Assembly (NCBI GenBank): GCA_038231575.1
Contig: JBBRLB010000010.1
Location: forward strand, 1-64,000
DNA length: 64,000 nt
Reading direction: 5' to 3'
DNA from: CAITWF01 sp038231575
Lineage (GTDB): Bacteria > Verrucomicrobiota > Verrucomicrobiia > Opitutales > Opitutaceae
Shown here: piece after piece, positions 25,070 to 35,383 of the stretch
Layout of the letters: each line of letters begins with the position of its first letter
Position numbering within the stretch: position 1 is the first letter of the stretch
Translations under genes and position numbers: made by a program
Notes under the pieces: model-generated
Databases searched by the model: none
Told to the model about the DNA's origin: nothing
Seen by the model: only the letters and a program-made list of their open reading frames with translations

Positions 25070-26752
25070 TTACCACTGAAAGACAAGCAGCGACACGGCC
25101 TGACGCGGCAACGCAAAACTGAGCGTCGCCGCTCCCTGCGAAACCCGGGCGGTCGGGGGCGCGTTTTCGAGCACGCCGAGTTGGGCGGCGGCGGCGAGCT
25201 GGGAGTATTGCGCGCGCGACGGCGCGGTCGGCGAACCGAGCGACTGCCAGAGCGTGTAGGCGTTGCTGTGCGTGGCATCGACGCGGTAGTGCGCGAGGCG
25301 CGGTTGCGCGGCATCGACGGGCAGCCCCGCGATCGTCAACGCGACCTCCGCGGTCGGACCGGGCACGTCGTCGTCATGATAGTGCCACACGAGGACCGCG
25401 ACTTGGCGCTTCGCCGCATCGAAACTCGCGAGCGCCCCGACGTCGGGCGCGCCGCGCACTCCCGATTTGATGATCGTTTCTACTCCGAGGTCGGCGGAGC
25501 TCGTCGCGTCGATGCGCGTGCCGGACATTTTCGCCATCATGCGATGGACGTTGAACACCGGCAGCGTGAGGCCGTTGCTCGCCATCACGCGGAAACCCGC
25601 GAAATACGGCTGATCCTCGAACTCGAAGGCCCACGTGACCGCGCCCTCGAGATTCACGCCGTGCTTTTCTGCGAGCAGATGCTTCCGCGCAAACGCCGCC
25701 GCGGTGTAGCTCGAGTAGACGGTGGTGTTGCGGTAGCCGAGATTCGCGCCCTGGCATGCCGCGCAGCCATCCGGATCGGATTCGCCGATGACGATCGGTT
25801 TGCCTTTCAGCTCAGGAAACGACGCGAACCGCGCGAACGCCGTATCGATCGTTTTGAGCGCGCCGCCGACACCCATCCGCACGTGACCGTCGATAAAGAC
25901 CGGCGTCGTGCCTTTGGCGTGAAACGACAGGAAGTCCGTCGGCGTGCCGGTGGCGCCGGTCGCGAGATTTTTCCCCCGCACGACGTGCTCCAGAAAATCC
26001 TGCATGAATTTTCCGCCGTCGCCCGCGGTGTCGGGGCCGCCCACCCGCGCGCTGGGCAGCGCACGCCGCACGGCGTCGATCGCGTAGTCGTGAAGTTTGT
26101 AGAATTCCTCGGGGGTGCCTTTCCAGTAGGCGATGTTGGCCTCGTTCCAGACCTCCCAATACCATTGCTCGACCTCGGCGGCGCCGTAGCGGGCGACGCA
26201 GTGCTTGGCCCACTGGTAAACGAGCTCGCCCCATTTCGCATAATCCTTCGGTGGGTAGGCCCAGCCGGTGTAGATTTCGTTGTAAGGAAACCCCGGCCGC
26301 CACTCGTGCTGATAGGGCTGTGGTTTCCTCGACATCGCCTCCGGCATGAACCCGATCTGCGCGTAGGGCTTCACGCCGTTGGCGAGATACGCGTCAAAAA
26401 TCCGATCGACGATCGTCCAGTCGTAGATCGGGTTGCCCTGCGCGTCTTCCGTGTAGGCATTGGTGCTGCCCCATTTGAGCGCGGGCGTGCCATCGCCGGT
26501 CACCAGCAGGCTGTGCGCGCGAAAATATTCCTGGGGTTCGCCGAGCTGCCCGATGTCGTGGAGCAGTTTTTTGCCGTCCTTCATGTAAGCGTAGTTCGGC
26601 TCGTCCGCGCCGAAGAAGCGATAAATGGGCTTCAGTTGACCGTGAGACTTCGCCGCATCCACGCGGATGGTGACGGGGAAATTCTCGTCCGCGGCCCAGG
26701 CGGACACGGCGAAAATCAAAACCAAGGGAACATAGCGGAGGGGTGCGCGCAT
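25070..26752 (-). CDS. Secreted GH39-like glycosidase
   Basis: A 560-residue exported clan GH-A enzyme that best fits family GH39 (beta-xylosidase/alpha-iduronidase group). The signal peptide ends near AVSAWA. The catalytic acid/base is Glu204 in EVWNEAN, and the probable nucleophile is Glu324 in IVIGESDPDG. Around these are ARYGAAEVEQWYWEVWNE and SARVGGPDTAG, both GH39-like. The C-terminal part (about 440-560) looks like the family's beta-sandwich (VGALASFDAAKRQVAVLVW). It is divergent from the toroid/beta-helix fusion at 26881, with only 128 bases between starts, so control may be shared. Xylo-oligosaccharides are the likely but unproven substrate. Confidence 0.85.
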   Translation of the reverse strand: MRAPLRYVPLVLIFAVSAWAADENFPVTIRVDAAKSHGQLKPIYRFFGADEPNYAYMKDGKKLLHDIGQLGEPQEYFRAHSLLVTGDGTPALKWGSTNAYTEDAQGNPIYDWTIVDRIFDAYLANGVKPYAQIGFMPEAMSRKPQPYQHEWRPGFPYNEIYTGWAYPPKDYAKWGELVYQWAKHCVARYGAAEVEQWYWEVWNEANIAYWKGTPEEFYKLHDYAIDAVRRALPSARVGGPDTAGDGGKFMQDFLEHVVRGKNLATGATGTPTDFLSFHAKGTTPVFIDGHVRMGVGGALKTIDTAFARFASFPELKGKPIVIGESDPDGCAACQGANLGYRNTTVYSSYTAAAFARKHLLAEKHGVNLEGAVTWAFEFEDQPYFAGFRVMASNGLTLPVFNVHRMMAKMSGTRIDATSSADLGVETIIKSGVRGAPDVGALASFDAAKRQVAVLVWHYHDDDVPGPTAEVALTIAGLPVDAAQPRLAHYRVDATHSNAYTLWQSLGSPTAPSRAQYSQLAAAAQLGVLENAPPTARVSQGAATLSFALPRQAVSLLVFQW

Positions 26753-26880
26753 GGAGGCGACGCTGTGGGAGCGGGTGCCGCCCGGCAAACTGCATTTCGC
26801 GTGGACCGTCGGGGTGGCCCGCGCAGGGGCGGTCGCGCAAGCTCGCCTCGCACGGCGATTCTTTCCCATGCTTGCGCCCC

Positions 26881-29583
26881 GTGAAAACCGTTCGACGAAT
26901 TTTGTTTTTAGCACTCTGGGGCGCCAGCGCGGTGGCGCGCGCCGCCGATCTCGCCGACAAGGAACTTGACGCCATGCGCCGGCAGGTGGCTGCCGCCCGG
27001 GAGAAGCTGGGTGACAAGGCGGGTGTTCCCGAAGTCGCTGATCGTTTCGTTCCGATTCCGAAGGAGGCGCGCTGGCTTACGTGGGAGGAAGTTCGTCCGG
27101 CCTTCGTGCGCGCGCACGCCAAGCTCGAACAACTTCGCTGGTGGAAAATTGGTCTGGATCCGACGAGGACCGAGCATGCGCTGCGCGAACCCGCCGCCGT
27201 CGTCGCGGGTGGCGTGGAAGCCTTTCGCGCCAAACTCGAGGGCGCCGAGCGCAGCCTCATGCTCGCACGCGAAGCCGGTGACTTTCTCCTGTGGGCGCAG
27301 GCGCAGGCGGGCACCGGCGTGTTTCCGTTTCCCGCGGTGCGCGGCGGCAAGGGTGCGGCGTTTGTCGCGGCCGAACGTTTTCTGGCCCGCGCTGAGCGCG
27401 AAGGAAAAATCGCGGAGTTCGTGCGCCACGGCTGGGTCTTTGACGATGGTGCCGACGGCGGCCTGCAGTTCGACAACGGTGAGGCGGGCGTGGCGATGTT
27501 CGAACTCTATGAGGTCACCCACGACGAAAAATATCTGACCTCGGCCCGCCGTGCCGCCGACTGGGCGGAAAAACACGCGCTCGTTCGCAACTGGAACTAC
27601 AACAGCTTCAGCGTGCACCTCCTCGCCAAAGCCTTTGCGGTGACCGGTGAGCGCCACTACCTCGAGGCCGCCACGCGCAAGGCCCTGGTCGGTGTCCTCC
27701 CCGGCCAGCTCACTGATGGTCCGCATGCCGGCCGTTGGCTCGACGCGCACAACGCGCGCCCCGCCTACCACTACATCATGATGACGGCGCTCGCCGAACT
27801 CGCGGGCGTGCTGCCGGAGGAGCATCCGGCTCGGCCGGAGATCGTCGCCGCACTCAGACTCGGGCTGCGCGCGCGCAATCAGGAAATTCTCGGACCCGGC
27901 GCATCCAACAAAGACAAGGCGGTCGAAGCGCTCATTGTCGTGAGCCGGGTGTTCGCCGCCGACGCCGCGTTTCTCGGTGATTCGCTCACCACCGGCGCGC
28001 TCGATGCGCTGGGCCGATTGGTCTCGGAGCAGTCCCGCCGCGGCACCGATCCGCTCGGTCCGCACGAATGGGGGATGTTTCTCGCCTTTGCGGCCGCTCG
28101 CTCCGCACCACCCACCCGCGTTCCCGCGACGTCATTGCTGTGGGGTGAGCACGGCGAAAAATGGGATGCCGCCGGCCGGCTCCCGGATTTCTCCTACGCC
28201 GGCTACCATCGTGGGGAAACGCCGATCCCGGACGTCCCGCAAGTGGCCGGTGTGAAGGATTTCGGCGCGATTGGCGATGGCGTGGCCGACGACACTAAAG
28301 CGATCCAAGCCGCGATCGATGCTACGAAGCGGGGCGCGGTGTTCGTCCCGCCCGGTCGCTACAAAATTTCCGACTACCTTCGCATTGAGAAGAGCGGCGT
28401 GGTGCTGCGCGGCGCGGGTCCGACGGAAAGCGTGCTGTGGTTTCCCCGCGGACTGGACGAGGTGCACCCGCGCGCGGGCCGCACCAGCACCGGTTCAGCG
28501 GCGAGCGGCTATTCGTTCGATGGGGCCTTTGTCACCGTGCAGGGAGACTATCAGGCCACGACCCTCGCGAAGATCGTCGCGACCGCACGCCGCGGGGAAC
28601 GCGAAGTGCAGGTGGATCACGCGGCGGGTCTGGCGGTCGGCCAAGCGGTGCTGGTGGCGCTCCGTGAAACGCGCGAGCACAGCCTGAAAACGTTTCTCTA
28701 CAGCGGCGATCCCGGCGACATCCGCCAGGGCAAGCAACTCGACACGAAAATGCTCCTGCGCATCACCGCCGTCAGCGGCGACCGCGTGCAATTCGACCGG
28801 GCGCTGCGTTTCGACACCCGGGCCGAGTGGCAGCCGGAAATCCGCCGCTTCGCCCCGACCGTGACCGAGTCTGGGATCGAGGAGCTGGGGTTTGAGTTTC
28901 CCGCGACCAAATACGGCGGCCACTTCAAGGAAAACGGCGCCAACGCGATCGAGCTCCGGCAGGTGCACGACTGCTGGGTGCGCCACGTCGCGATCCGCAA
29001 CGGCGATATCAGCATCAACGTCGTGGCCTGCGGCAACACGATCGATGGCGTGACGATTACGGCCGAGGCCAGTCGGGGAACGCGGGAAGCTGGCATCGAC
29101 TGCACGGGCCATCACGGCATCCAGTGCAAGAGCGCCGAGGATAATTTCGTGACGAACTTCGATTTTCGCACGAGCTACGTGCACGACCTGTCCGTCGAGC
29201 ATGCGTCGGGCAATGTGTTCGCCCACGGCCGCGGCGACGACCTCTGCTTCGATCACCACAAGGATTCGCCCTACGAGAATCTCTACACCGACATCGACTG
29301 CGGCCGCGGCAACCGCGTCTGGCGTTGCGGTGGTGGCGCGAGTCTCGGCCGGCAGAGCGCAGGTTGGGAAACGTTTTGGAATATTACCGCCGCCCAACCC
29401 ATCGCGCCACCGCCGAAAGGCTGGGGCCCGAGCACGATGAATTTCGTCGGGTTGAAGACCACCGCGCCCGCAACCGTCGAGGCCGCCGGCACGTGGTGGG
29501 AAACCGCGCCCGCCAGCGACCTTACGCCACGCGATCTTCACGCGGCCCAGTTGCAGCGCCGGCTCGCGCGGCCCCAGCCCTGA
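26881..29583 (+). CDS. Fusion of an alpha-helical toroid-like domain and a pectate-lyase-fold beta-helix
   Basis: A 900-residue exported protein. The start is GTG at 26881, which gives VKTVRRILFLALWGASAVARA as signal; no in-frame ATG precedes a plausible signal. Residues about 60-420 are helical with repeated aromatic and Gly-rich turns (FDDGADGGLQFDNGEAG, YLTSARRAADWAEKHA), like alpha/alpha-toroid polysaccharide lyases or unsaturated-glycoside hydrolases. From about residue 455 a pectate-lyase-3-type right-handed beta-helix begins (VKDFGAIGDGVADDTKAI) and runs through NTIDGVTITAEAS to the C-terminus. Two carbohydrate-active folds in one chain suggest sequential action on one acidic polysaccharide. 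The substrate is unknown. Confidence 0.75.
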   Translation: MKTVRRILFLALWGASAVARAADLADKELDAMRRQVAAAREKLGDKAGVPEVADRFVPIPKEARWLTWEEVRPAFVRAHAKLEQLRWWKIGLDPTRTEHALREPAAVVAGGVEAFRAKLEGAERSLMLAREAGDFLLWAQAQAGTGVFPFPAVRGGKGAAFVAAERFLARAEREGKIAEFVRHGWVFDDGADGGLQFDNGEAGVAMFELYEVTHDEKYLTSARRAADWAEKHALVRNWNYNSFSVHLLAKAFAVTGERHYLEAATRKALVGVLPGQLTDGPHAGRWLDAHNARPAYHYIMMTALAELAGVLPEEHPARPEIVAALRLGLRARNQEILGPGASNKDKAVEALIVVSRVFAADAAFLGDSLTTGALDALGRLVSEQSRRGTDPLGPHEWGMFLAFAAARSAPPTRVPATSLLWGEHGEKWDAAGRLPDFSYAGYHRGETPIPDVPQVAGVKDFGAIGDGVADDTKAIQAAIDATKRGAVFVPPGRYKISDYLRIEKSGVVLRGAGPTESVLWFPRGLDEVHPRAGRTSTGSAASGYSFDGAFVTVQGDYQATTLAKIVATARRGEREVQVDHAAGLAVGQAVLVALRETREHSLKTFLYSGDPGDIRQGKQLDTKMLLRITAVSGDRVQFDRALRFDTRAEWQPEIRRFAPTVTESGIEELGFEFPATKYGGHFKENGANAIELRQVHDCWVRHVAIRNGDISINVVACGNTIDGVTITAEASRGTREAGIDCTGHHGIQCKSAEDNFVTNFDFRTSYVHDLSVEHASGNVFAHGRGDDLCFDHHKDSPYENLYTDIDCGRGNRVWRCGGGASLGRQSAGWETFWNITAAQPIAPPPKGWGPSTMNFVGLKTTAPATVEAAGTWWETAPASDLTPRDLHAAQLQRRLARPQP

Positions 29584-29589
29584 GCCCAA

Positions 29590-31077
<1,488 letters not shown>

Positions 31078-31100
31078 CGGGAAGCCGGGGTTTTTCGGGG

Positions 31101-31826
31101 TTACCAGCAGAATTTGAAAACCATCGCGCCGATTACGCCGCCGAGGATCGGTCCGACGACGGGCACCCACGCGTAACTCCAGTCGCTGCCGCCCTTGCCG
31201 GGAATCGGCAGCAACGCGTGGGCGAGCCGCGGCCCGAGATCGCGCGCGGGATTGATGGCATAGCCGGTCGGGCCGCCGAGCGAGAGCCCGATCGACCCGA
31301 CGAGCACGCCGACGAGCGCCGGCGCGAAGCCTTTTTCAAAGCCGCTGTTTGGCACCATGTTTTCCGGTCGAAGGATTGCGAGCACACCGCCGACGAGCAC
31401 CGCGCTGGCGATGATTTCCGTGACCAGATTGGCGAGGGGCTGGCGGATGGCCGGGCCGGTGCAGAAGACCGCGAGCTTGTCGCCCGGATTGGGCGTCACG
31501 GCCCAATGCGGCAGGTAGGCGAGCCACACGAGCACGCTGCCGAGCATCGCGCCGATCATCTGGGCGGCGAGATAGGCTGGCACCTGCGCCCACGCAAACT
31601 TGCCGATGGCGGCGAGCCCGATCGTGACGGCGGGATTCAAATGGGCGCCGCTGACCGCGCTGACCGAATAGACGGCGACGGTCACGGCCAGCGCCCAACC
31701 GGTGGTAATGACGATCCAGCCGGCGTTCTGGCCTTTCGTCTTTTGGAGGACAACATTGGCGACGACGCCGTCGCCGAGCGTAACAAGGATCATGGTGCCG
31801 ATCAGCTCGGCGAGAAACGGAGACAC
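31101..31826 (-). CDS. glpF: Glycerol facilitator (aquaglyceroporin, MIP family)
   Basis: A 241-residue inner-membrane channel of the major intrinsic protein family. The two half-helix motifs are AHLNPAVT and AINPARDLGPR. The Asp after NPAR in the second motif is typical of glycerol-permeable members rather than water-only aquaporins. Six membrane helices are visible. The start is taken as GTG at 31826 (VSPFLAELIGTMILV) because the preceding residues are Pro-rich and absent from the family. It is upstream of glpK and probably co-transcribed. Confidence 0.93.
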   Translation of the reverse strand: MSPFLAELIGTMILVTLGDGVVANVVLQKTKGQNAGWIVITTGWALAVTVAVYSVSAVSGAHLNPAVTIGLAAIGKFAWAQVPAYLAAQMIGAMLGSVLVWLAYLPHWAVTPNPGDKLAVFCTGPAIRQPLANLVTEIIASAVLVGGVLAILRPENMVPNSGFEKGFAPALVGVLVGSIGLSLGGPTGYAINPARDLGPRLAHALLPIPGKGGSDWSYAWVPVVGPILGGVIGAMVFKFCW

Positions 31827-31953
31827 GGGGGAGGGAGGGGTTGGGGGTTGAAACCGGCCCGCGAAAAAAAACGCGGCGAAGCGAGGCAAGCGATTCTGCG
31901 TGAAATATCCAGACCGCAATCGCGCGCGGGACGGCGAATATTTTCCCGCCGAT

Positions 31954-33039
31954 TTATTCCGGCACCAGCTCCGGCACGATCGGGCGGCCGTTTTCGCGGC
32001 GGATCGACTCGAGGTTTTCGCGGACCAGTGCCCCCATCGATTCGCACCGAAGGTAGTCCTTCCGCCCGTAGTGCGCGGCGAGTTCCTCCCGGAGCTGCAC
32101 GATTTTCTCGATCGGCGCGATCGGATCGCGGCTCATGTCGTGCAGGAGGAGGCCGAGCCGCTCGGAGGCGAGGTGCGCGCGCTGCAGGATGATCGCCTGC
32201 TCCTCGCGTTTGTATTGGTTCGCGGTTTCGTGGCGCAGGTGGCGGATGCAGAAATTCACCAGCGGCGTGTTTTCCTTAAAGAACTGCGGCAGGTAAAAGT
32301 TTTTGCGGCCGTTGTAGCTTTGCTGGTCGAAGTCCATCGCGCGGAGCCGCACCTGCCAGTCGTCGAAGTCGGGCGTGAGGAGGACGACGAAGTTGTAGCT
32401 GCGCATGTCGCCGAGCAGGCGGACGAAGCAGCGCTCGTTGAATTTCACGACTTCCTTCGCGATGCGGATCGGGCGCAGTTCCTTGTGCGCCAGCCAGCGG
32501 CCGATGAAGATGTCGCCGGGCAGGCCGACGATGTGTTCCTCGACGAGCGTCGAGCCGTGCGTGATGAAATTGAGCCGGTTCGGGGACAACAGATGCTCGA
32601 GTTCGAGACCGTAGACGCGCGAGGCGTCGGCCTTCTTGATGTAGAAATAGTCCTGATTGTCGTTGTAGGCGTTGACGATGCGGACGCGAAACGGCGTCGA
32701 GTTGCCGAACGTGCAAAAGTCGATCCGGTCGACGTAGAGATGGCTGAAGACGGACGTGTCGCCATCGGTGCGGAGGAGCGCGTAGATGCGCTTGAGGTCC
32801 TCGTTGAGCGAGCGCATCTCGTTCGGATCGTAGATGACCGTGTCCCACAGCGTGGGCTTGCCAGTCTCGTCGTTGAGCGGAATCCCCTCCTGAAAACCGA
32901 GCATGCGCTCGTAGCTGACCGGCAGATCGCGCTCGCGGCGGTAACGGCGCAAGTAGGCGCCCAAGTCGGCACGAATCGGAAAGCTCGGTTTTTTCGCCGT
33001 GCGCGGAAAGTCCTGGGCGGGCTGCGCATTCGCGTCCAT
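31954..33039 (-). CDS. Putative protein-kinase-like fold protein, function unknown
   Basis: A 361-residue soluble protein with no family I can name. Several features match the kinase-like fold: a candidate strand lysine in FYIKKAD (Lys135/136), a glycine turn VGLPGD (171-176), a catalytic-loop-like GDMRSYN (Asp211 and Asn216, spacing D-x4-N as in aminoglycoside kinases), and a DFD motif (236-238) where kinases have DFG or DFD. The C-terminal 110 residues are helical and charged. It could be a small-molecule or lipid kinase, or a pseudokinase. It lies downstream in orientation to nothing obvious and is divergent from the CAP gene at 33166. Confidence 0.5.
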   Translation of the reverse strand: MDANAQPAQDFPRTAKKPSFPIRADLGAYLRRYRRERDLPVSYERMLGFQEGIPLNDETGKPTLWDTVIYDPNEMRSLNEDLKRIYALLRTDGDTSVFSHLYVDRIDFCTFGNSTPFRVRIVNAYNDNQDYFYIKKADASRVYGLELEHLLSPNRLNFITHGSTLVEEHIVGLPGDIFIGRWLAHKELRPIRIAKEVVKFNERCFVRLLGDMRSYNFVVLLTPDFDDWQVRLRAMDFDQQSYNGRKNFYLPQFFKENTPLVNFCIRHLRHETANQYKREEQAIILQRAHLASERLGLLLHDMSRDPIAPIEKIVQLREELAAHYGRKDYLRCESMGALVRENLESIRRENGRPIVPELVPE

Positions 33040-33165
33040 GCGCGCGAACCTGAGGCGCGGCCTGGGTGTTGGCAACCCCGCGTGGCGGCGGGCCGCTCGC
33101 GTCCGGGTGGGAAGCGCGCGAGTTCCGCGTTGTCAGGCGGGCCGCACGGAGTTTGTCTCGCCGGC

Positions 33166-33762
33166 GTGAAAAAGCGCGTGGCGGTCCTGGGATGGTTGCT
33201 CGTGACGGCGGGTGCCGTTCGCGCCGCCGAGCCGGCGCCCCCGGCCCAGGACCCGTTAATCCGAATTCAATTCGGGTCGGACACCTCCTCGCCGCCGCCG
33301 GAAAATTTTACGCTCGCGGAATTGAATGCCGCGCTGCTCGCGGAGACGAACCGGGTGCGCGTGGAGCATGGCTGCCGGCCGTTGCGCCTGCTGCCCGCGC
33401 TCGCGGCCGCGGCCGCGGCGGATGATCAGGCGGCGTTCATGGCGCTAACGATGCGCGTCGCCCACACGAGCATCATTCCCGGCCAGGAGGATCTGACGTC
33501 CCGCGTCAAAAATCGCGGCCTGCACCATGCGGCGCTCATCGCGGAAAACGCGCTCAGCACCGGCTTCCCGCCGCCGCGCAATCCGCCGCCGACGTGCGCC
33601 GCGGTCGCCGCCGACCTGATCGCGCAGTGGATGGACGCGCCCGGCCATCGCGCGAATTTGCTCAATCGCGCGTTCACGGACATCGGTTGCGCGGCGCACC
33701 GCGTGAATTTCTTCGGCAACCGCGAGTCGATTTTCGCGACGCAGGTTTTCGCCGCGCGCTGA
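33166..33762 (+). CDS. Secreted CAP (SCP/PR-1-like) domain protein
   Basis: A 198-residue exported protein. GTG at 33166 opens a signal peptide (VKKRVAVLGWLLVTAG). The CAP domain starts with LNAALLAETNRVRVEHGCRPL and continues with RVAHTSI, the LIAENALS phrase and the signature WMDAPGHRANLLN, then FTDIGCAAH and FATQVFAA. Bacterial CAP proteins of this SCP type have unknown, possibly adhesive or lipid-binding, roles. The N-terminal segment (PPPENFTLAEL) is a short linker. The gene is followed by a 151-base gap with a hairpin next to the start of the rhodanese gene. Confidence 0.85.
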   Translation: MKKRVAVLGWLLVTAGAVRAAEPAPPAQDPLIRIQFGSDTSSPPPENFTLAELNAALLAETNRVRVEHGCRPLRLLPALAAAAAADDQAAFMALTMRVAHTSIIPGQEDLTSRVKNRGLHHAALIAENALSTGFPPPRNPPPTCAAVAADLIAQWMDAPGHRANLLNRAFTDIGCAAHRVNFFGNRESIFATQVFAAR

Positions 33763-33888
33763 CGAGGCGCGCGTCAAATCGGGCGCGGTCGGCTTCGACC
33801 AACGCCGGGTGGGGCCGGGACACATCGCGGGGGCTGCACCTTTTCTGTCCCAGGAACAGCGGCGCTCCTATCTTCATCCCACCGATTG

Positions 33889-33912
33889 CCCTCGCACGGC
33901 TTTCGGCGAGGG
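33889..33912 (+). promoter_or_regulatory. Hairpin abutting the rhodanese start codon
   Basis: CCCTCGC (33889-33895) pairs perfectly with GCGAGGG (33906-33912) across a 10-base loop, ending one base before the ATG at 33914. It includes the only purine-rich, ribosome-site-like stretch (GAGGG), so folding could hide the start region. The function is not shown. Confidence 0.35.
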
Positions 33913-33913
33913 T

Positions 33914-34459
33914 ATGGCCGTGAAACAAGTCGTTCGCAGTATCTCTGTTTTTGAATTGCACCGGCGTTTCGCCGAGGCCGAAAAAACCGCCCTGATTGAT
34001 GTGCGGACGCCGGCGGAATTCGCCGCCGCGCACGTGCCGGGAGCGCAAAATGCACCGGTCGGCACGCCGGAACTTGAAGCCTACGTGCGGAAAAATTGCG
34101 AAGCGGACACGCCCGTTTTCGTGATTTGCCAGTCGGGCGGCCGCTCGCGCCTGGGGTGCGAGAAGCTGGCCGCCACGGGTTGGGACGTTACGTCGGTCGA
34201 CGGAGGGACGGCGGCATGGGCGGAGGCGGGCTATCCGATCGAACGGGCGCCGGGGGCGCGCAACGTGATTTCAATCGAGCGGCAGGTCCGAATCGTCGCC
34301 GGGTTACTCGTGGCGGCGGGATGCGGGTTGGGCTGGACGGTGCATTCCGGATTTTTCGCGATCGCGGCCATCGTGGGTGCCGGCTTGATGTTTGCCGGCA
34401 TCACGGATTTCTGCCGGATGGGGCTGCTCCTCGCCCGGATGCCGTGGAACCGCGCCTGA
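33914..34459 (+). CDS. Rhodanese-like protein with C-terminal membrane pair (YgaP-like)
   Basis: A 181-residue protein. Residues 8-105 form a rhodanese domain: VFELHRRFA, LIDVRTPAEFAAAHVPGAQN, and the active-site loop ICQSGGRS with Cys72. VTSVDGGTAAWAEAGYPI closes the domain. Residues about 118-170 hold two membrane helices of the DUF2892 type (RQVRIVAGLLVAAGCGLG and FFAIAAIVGAGLMFAG), ending in CRMGLLLARMPWN. The architecture equals that of E. coli YgaP, a membrane sulfurtransferase. The start is the ATG at 33914. It converges on the gene at 34494. Confidence 0.9.
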   Translation: MAVKQVVRSISVFELHRRFAEAEKTALIDVRTPAEFAAAHVPGAQNAPVGTPELEAYVRKNCEADTPVFVICQSGGRSRLGCEKLAATGWDVTSVDGGTAAWAEAGYPIERAPGARNVISIERQVRIVAGLLVAAGCGLGWTVHSGFFAIAAIVGAGLMFAGITDFCRMGLLLARMPWNRA

Positions 34460-34476
34460 CGGATCCTGCTGAAGCC

Positions 34477-34494
34477 GCGGCGCAAAGGCGCCGC
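34477..34494. terminator. Hairpin between convergent genes
   Basis: GCGGCGC (34477-34483) and GCGCCGC (34488-34494) form a perfect 7-bp stem with a 4-base AAAG-type loop. It ends on the first base of the minus-strand stop codon and lies after the rhodanese stop, so it may end transcription in both directions. Confidence 0.45.
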
Positions 34495-35381
34495 TATTTG
34501 ACCAACAGTCGATCACACAACGCAACGAGCTGCGCCCGCAGCGGTTCGCCGCGGGCGGCGAAAGTGCGTTGGTGCGACTCGTATTCAGCGCGGCCGGCCG
34601 GCGTTTCAATCGGGATCGGTGAAAAGCCGAGGGCGGCGAGATCGTAGGGGCTCGCGCGCATGTCGATTTCGCGGATGTCGCGCGCGAGCGCGAAGCAGTC
34701 GGCGATGAGTTCGCTCGGCGTGAACGGCGCGAGTTTAAACGCCCACTTGTAGAGATCCATGTTGGCGTGGAGGCAGGCGCGCTGTTCGAGCTGCGAGGTG
34801 TCGGCGCGCGCGGGTTGCAGTTTATTCAGCGCGCGAGCGGGCGCGGTGAAGAAACGAAACGCATCGAAATGGGAGCAACACACCGGCTGGGACTCGACGA
34901 TGCGCGCGAGTTCGGCCGGCGCGAAGCGGAGCGGATGGGCGTTGTGGCGGATTTCGTCGGGGGTTTGACGGTAGACCATCGCCCACTCGTGCAAGCCATA
35001 ACAGCCGAAGAACGGCGGGCGCGACTGCATCGCGACGAGCTGATCGCGCAGCCACGTGACGAATTCGCGGCGATGCGCGGGCAGCGTCGCACAATCGAGC
35101 GCGATCCCATCGGCGGTTTCGCGGTAGACGGGCCAGCGGAGAAATTCGCGCGCGCCATCGCCCGCGAGCGCGACGTCCGGACCGGGGTGCCAGCGTCGCA
35201 GCCACGCGACGCGAAACGAATAATACGAAAACAGGAAATCGTGGACCGGATGTTTTTCGCCGCGCGCCGCGCGTGCCTGGTGCGCGTCGGTCCACGCGCG
35301 AATGCGGGCGTCGTGCGCGTGCTGGCGCGCGCGCCACTCGGGCTCGGCGAGAATTGTCGGCCTGGGCGCGAGCGCGGGCAT
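34494..35381 (-). CDS. Protein of the family annotated as 3-methyladenine DNA glycosylase (non-AlkA type)
   Basis: A 295-residue soluble protein. Its sequence matches a family, common in Actinobacteria, that is often annotated as 3-methyladenine DNA glycosylase although I know of no direct proof. Strong marks are HPVHDFLFSYYSFR, FGCYGLHEWAMVYR, SHFDAFRFFT, ACLHANMDLYKWA and IREIDMRASPYDL. The many conserved His, Asp and Glu residues suggest a metal-dependent enzyme rather than a helix-hairpin-helix glycosylase. The stop of the gene at 35384 lies two bases before this start, so the two are co-transcribed. Confidence 0.75.
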   Translation of the reverse strand: MPALAPRPTILAEPEWRARQHAHDARIRAWTDAHQARAARGEKHPVHDFLFSYYSFRVAWLRRWHPGPDVALAGDGAREFLRWPVYRETADGIALDCATLPAHRREFVTWLRDQLVAMQSRPPFFGCYGLHEWAMVYRQTPDEIRHNAHPLRFAPAELARIVESQPVCCSHFDAFRFFTAPARALNKLQPARADTSQLEQRACLHANMDLYKWAFKLAPFTPSELIADCFALARDIREIDMRASPYDLAALGFSPIPIETPAGRAEYESHQRTFAARGEPLRAQLVALCDRLLVK

Positions 35382-35383
35382 AA

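Noticed and set aside
31900..33165. Upstream extension of the CAP protein frame by about 420 codons
   Set aside because: It is the reverse of the kinase-like gene at 31954. The GTG at 33166 gives a signal peptide, so the extension is chance.
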